From assembly GCA_963660385.1 (NCBI GenBank), contig CAVKWQ010000018.1, forward strand, positions 1-25,276: a stretch of DNA of 25,276 bases. The letters run 5' to 3'. How positions within the stretch are numbered: the stretch's first letter is position 1; each line of letters opens with the position of its first letter. The notes beneath the pieces were generated by a model. The model saw only the letters and a list, made by a program, of their open reading frames with translations. It was not told the DNA's origin and searched no databases. This DNA comes from Avelusimicrobium sp963660385 (lineage in GTDB: Bacteria; Elusimicrobiota; Elusimicrobia; Elusimicrobiales; Elusimicrobiaceae). The position numbers were made by a program, and so were the translations under genes. Below are positions 23,435 through 25,276 of the stretch, piece after piece.

Positions 23435-24610
23435 TCAGAAAATAGGCTGCTGCAAAATTGTTACGCGTTTATCCCCGCGGTAGAAATTAATCGGGTTTTG
23501 GATAAACTGTTTGTACAAATATTCATCCCGTTTGTAATTGGGCAGGGTGGCAGGCTTGGCTATCGGGATAGAAAGGTTAAAATTGACCGTTTCCTCCACC
23601 TCTTGGCCTTGCTGGTTGACGATAGTGCCGGTGCGCATTTCGTTTAAGTGCAAATGCAGTTTTTCCGGGCGGGAATATTCGTGCGTGGTAATACGCAGGC
23701 GCAGGGATTTGTCTTTATTATAAAGGGCAAGCGCCTTGGCCTTGGGGTCAAAAACCACAGTTATCGGGTCGCGGAAGTGTTTTTCGCCATTGATTAAATA
23801 GCGGTACAAGTGCGGCAGAAATTCCAGCGGACCGCTGTAATTATAAACGTCAAATTCCTGCCCGTTGCCCACGGTGAATTTGCTGTTCAAATTGACGTGG
23901 CGGATACCGTGTTTGGGGTGTTTGGGCGTTAAGAATTTTTCAAAGGAAAAGACCAAATCCCGCGCGTTAAAATTTTTGGCTGTTAAGCGGGAAATGTCGT
24001 TCGTAAAGCGTACGCGCAAGGTGGCTTGGTGCGCATTGGGGGAGAAGACCTTTTGAAATTGGGTGCGGTTTTCCGCCAAGAAGCGCAGGCGTTTTAAAAA
24101 GCGCAGTTCCAAATCCCGGTTGTTTTGCAGTTCCACACGCTTAAAAAGTTGGGTCAAATGGGGGGTGAGAATATAAAAATATTTTTTGTAATAGGTGGAA
24201 GCAAAGGCTTCAAACATATTGGGTTTGTGATACTTATCCGTGAGTGCCCACCATTGGCGCAGGGCCTCGGTCGGGTTTTTGTTCCCTTTCAGCAGTTCTT
24301 TGATATGCTGGTGCGGGCTCATCGGCATCCGGCGGGATAAGGCTTGCCCGGCGGCTTGGGTTTGCGCGGCCAGTTTGGCGTTTATTTTGGCGGTTTGGGC
24401 GGCTATTTTGCCCGAATTTAAAGCGGTGGCCTGCTGTGCGGCGCGGGCGGCTGCTGTTTCGGCCGGGATTACTGGGGTAACCTTGACTTTGGCGGCTTTA
24501 ACGGCGCGGCGTACCGAGCGGAAGCCCTTTTGCGCACGGACGGGCAGGGCGGTGCTTAATACAAAGAAAGCGAGGAACAGCGAAATAATTTTTGCGGTGC
24601 GTGTGTTCAT
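23435..24610 (-). CDS. Uncharacterised secreted protein
   Basis: 391 residues, not recognised. A Sec signal peptide is clear, with likely cleavage after Ala26 (PVRA|Q). Residues 30-95 are rich in Ala, Lys and Gln and probably form a basic helical or disordered segment. The rest (about 100-391) looks like a folded mixed domain with many aromatic residues: ALRQWWALTDKYHKPNMFE, TYYKKYFYI, LEFLPHLYRYLINGEKHF and a C-terminal YKQFIQNPINFYRGD. There is no lipobox, no transmembrane helix after the signal, and no catalytic motif I can name. A periplasmic or cell-surface location follows from the signal peptide. It has its own -10 box six bases before the ATG and is separated by 26 bases from rnhB. 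A lineage-restricted family is likely but not shown. Confidence 0.85.
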   Translation of the reverse strand: MNTRTAKIISLFLAFFVLSTALPVRAQKGFRSVRRAVKAAKVKVTPVIPAETAAARAAQQATALNSGKIAAQTAKINAKLAAQTQAAGQALSRRMPMSPHQHIKELLKGNKNPTEALRQWWALTDKYHKPNMFEAFASTYYKKYFYILTPHLTQLFKRVELQNNRDLELRFLKRLRFLAENRTQFQKVFSPNAHQATLRVRFTNDISRLTAKNFNARDLVFSFEKFLTPKHPKHGIRHVNLNSKFTVGNGQEFDVYNYSGPLEFLPHLYRYLINGEKHFRDPITVVFDPKAKALALYNKDKSLRLRITTHEYSRPEKLHLHLNEMRTGTIVNQQGQEVEETVNFNLSIPIAKPATLPNYKRDEYLYKQFIQNPINFYRGDKRVTILQQPIF

Positions 24611-24616
24611 ACTAAC

Positions 24617-24622
24617 AGTATA
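24617..24622 (-). promoter_or_regulatory. -10 box of the secreted-protein gene, predicted leaderless start
   Basis: TATACT on the minus strand, six bases (GTTAGT) before the ATG at 24610, with no Shine-Dalgarno between. The spacing matches rnhB exactly. The -35 region is T-rich but has no good hexamer. Confidence 0.45.
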
Positions 24623-24716
24623 ACACGGGAGTTTTGCAAAAAGAAAGGGCTAAAAGACCTATGCAGCCCCTAGGCCCTTTTGAGCCAAAAGGAAACGAAA
24701 AGCGGAACCTTGTTTT

Positions 24717-24796
24717 TGCCGTCATCCCGTAGCGTTTTTATACGGGATCTGTTGTTATTAATAAGAGGTCATTCTGAACTTGTTTCAGAATCTACC
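24717..24796 (+). repeat. 80-bp double-palindrome repeat, copy 1
   Basis: Two adjacent dyads: ATCCCGTA (24724-24731) with TACGGGAT (24741-24748), and ATTCTGAA (24771-24778) with TTCAGAAT (24784-24791), each beginning GTCAT and ending ATC plus TGT or TAC. About 75 of 80 positions match the copy at 25013-25092, and the differences lie in the loops, spacer and edge. The elements belong to the family in the pilin leader. Confidence 0.88.
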
Positions 24797-24840
24797 TTAT
24801 GGGCTGTTAAAAACAACAGAAAAAACTAACAACACAATCA

Positions 24841-24868
24841 GTAGATCCTGAAATAAATTCAGGATGAC
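24841..24868 (-). repeat. Single inverted palindromic element
   Basis: ATCCTGAA (24845-24852) pairs with TTCAGGAT (24858-24865). Read on the minus strand it has the GTCAT-stem-loop-stem-ATC-TAC form of the second dyad in the 80-bp repeats, with the stem changed from TTCTGAA to TCCTGAA and a matching change on the other arm. Confidence 0.82.
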
Positions 24869-24970
24869 TTTTATTTTATAACAGCCTTATTTTTTATTGT
24901 TGTCGTTTCGTTGGTTGGCGACATTACAAAAGGAGTGTTGCCTAATAAATCAAACGAGCGCGGAAAATCG

Positions 24971-25015
24971 GCGGCCCGCTAGGGTGCGGCCTGCAAGGCG
25001 CGGCCCGCAGGGTGC
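24971..25015. repeat. GC-rich direct repeat
   Basis: GCGGCCCGC(T)AGGGTGC occurs at 24971-24987 and again at 25000-25015, differing by one inserted T. It sits in an abruptly GC-rich patch inside an otherwise AT-rich intergenic region, directly before the second 80-bp repeat. The nature of the unit is unknown. Confidence 0.5.
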
Positions 25016-25092
25016 CGTCATCCCGTAATGTCTTTATACGGGATCTGTTGTTATTAAAAAGAGGTCATTCTGAACTTGTTTCAGAATCTACT
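25013..25092 (+). repeat. 80-bp double-palindrome repeat, copy 2
   Basis: Second copy of the repeat at 24717-24796, offset 296 bases, in the same orientation. Both stem pairs are fully conserved (ATCCCGTA/TACGGGAT and ATTCTGAA/TTCAGAAT). Confidence 0.88.
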
Positions 25093-25197
25093 TTTTGGGA
25101 TTTTTTTCGTCGTTGTTTGGCAGTTATTCATAAAGGGGTTGTTTCGTTTTTTTTTTTTGTTAAAATTTTGATAAATTGCGGTGGTCGTACCCGGATG

Positions 25198-25272
25198 TAT
25201 CCGCCGTATAAAAACGCGTATAAAAGGCCGTTTTGCTCAAATATAAAGGCCTTAACAAGGAGAAAAAATGAA
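25198..25272 (+). repeat. Second copy of the 75-bp pilin 5' cassette
   Basis: Identical base for base to positions 1-75, covering the TATAAA-rich leader, AGGAG and the first five bases of the gene (ATGAA). The two copies diverge at once after that (AGGA against GAAA). The unit therefore ends within the start of the coding sequence. Its left limit cannot be seen, as copy 1 is cut by the window edge. Confidence 0.97.
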
Positions 25273-25276
25273 GAAA
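25268..25276 (+). CDS. Start of a second pilin-like gene (partial)
   Basis: Only three codons (MKK) are inside the window. The ATG has the same upstream cassette and AGGAG as the prepilin gene at 71. MKK followed by GFTLIE is a common prepilin start, so a prepilin is expected; the product cannot be confirmed from three residues. Confidence 0.55.

Larger units (their letters stand above)
24611..25267. other. Repeat-rich intergenic region without protein genes
   Basis: No convincing coding frame is present. Contents in order: a -10 box for the leftward gene (24617-24622); a hairpin with AAAGGGC (24644-24650) pairing with 24674-24680 and a T-rich tract on its minus-strand exit; two nearly identical copies of an 80-bp double-palindrome repeat with an inverted single copy between them; a GC-rich patch (about 24958-25015); a run of 12 T (25147-25158); and the pilin 5' cassette. 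I saw no tRNA or other RNA gene. Confidence 0.75.

Noticed and set aside
24644..24680. Terminator of an unseen minus-strand gene
   Set aside because: The hairpin with a T-rich exit is visible, but no minus-strand gene lies to its right, so only the hairpin is noted within the intergenic region.
24717..25092. CRISPR array
   Set aside because: The repeats are few, palindromic, differently oriented and unevenly spaced; there are no uniform spacers and no cas genes.
1..25276. Circular element or contig joined through identical ends
   Set aside because: The 75-bp identity stops four bases before the right end (GAAA against AGGA), so it is not an exact terminal overlap. The repeat is a promoter/RBS unit of a likely gene family, and the content is chromosomal housekeeping.

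Overview
The window looks like chromosome from a host-associated member of the Elusimicrobiota (Elusimicrobiaceae-like gut lineage). This assignment is inferred from the pilin type (a GFTLIELLVVVLIIGIL N-terminus behind a shared upstream cassette), the GlcNAc-based PTS metabolism and the overall gene content; no rRNA or other marker is present to prove it. Almost everything is on the minus strand. The exceptions are a pilin gene at the left edge, a small lipoprotein gene near 19.5-20.1 kb, and the first codons of a second, probably pilin, gene at the right edge.

Left to right: (1) 1-877, a type IV prepilin-like gene whose leader has been expanded to about 89 residues by four in-frame palindromic repeat elements. 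(2) 880-6808, a complete N-acetylglucosamine operon transcribed leftwards as nagF (EIIA-HPr-EI fusion), nagE (EIICB), nagB, nagA. It imports and phosphorylates GlcNAc, deacetylates it, then deaminates and isomerises it to fructose-6-phosphate. (3) 6926-12883, a 1985-residue secreted alpha-2-macroglobulin-like protein that has lost the thioester motif, flanked by intrinsic terminators. (4) 12980-19424, a compact leftward operon: WecA/MraY-type phosphoglycosyl transferase, FAD oxidoreductase, NadD-YqeK fusion, membrane-anchored LytR_C protein, RsfS with a histone-like Lys/Ala tail, and ArgS. (5) 19458-20087, a lipoprotein gene diverging from that operon through overlapping -10 elements. (6) 20119-21528, a Wzx/MATE-type polysaccharide flippase. 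(7) 21583-23408, rnhB-yraN-pnp with a four-base overlap. (8) 23435-24610, an unrecognised secreted protein. (9) 24611-25267, about 650 bp of repeat-rich non-coding DNA, ending in a second exact copy of the pilin promoter/RBS cassette that opens the window.

The most unusual content is the pilin locus and its repeats. Nine short palindromes share the format GTCAT-stem-loop-stem-ATC, with compensatory changes in the stems. Four lie in frame inside the pilin leader and five lie upstream of the next pilin-like start. A 75-bp sequence covering promoter, RBS and start codon is identical at both ends of the window, which points to a multicopy pilin family that may reshuffle its 5' ends. Secondary points are two likely leaderless promoters, an overlapping bidirectional promoter, and an intrinsic terminator placed directly before the flippase start codon.
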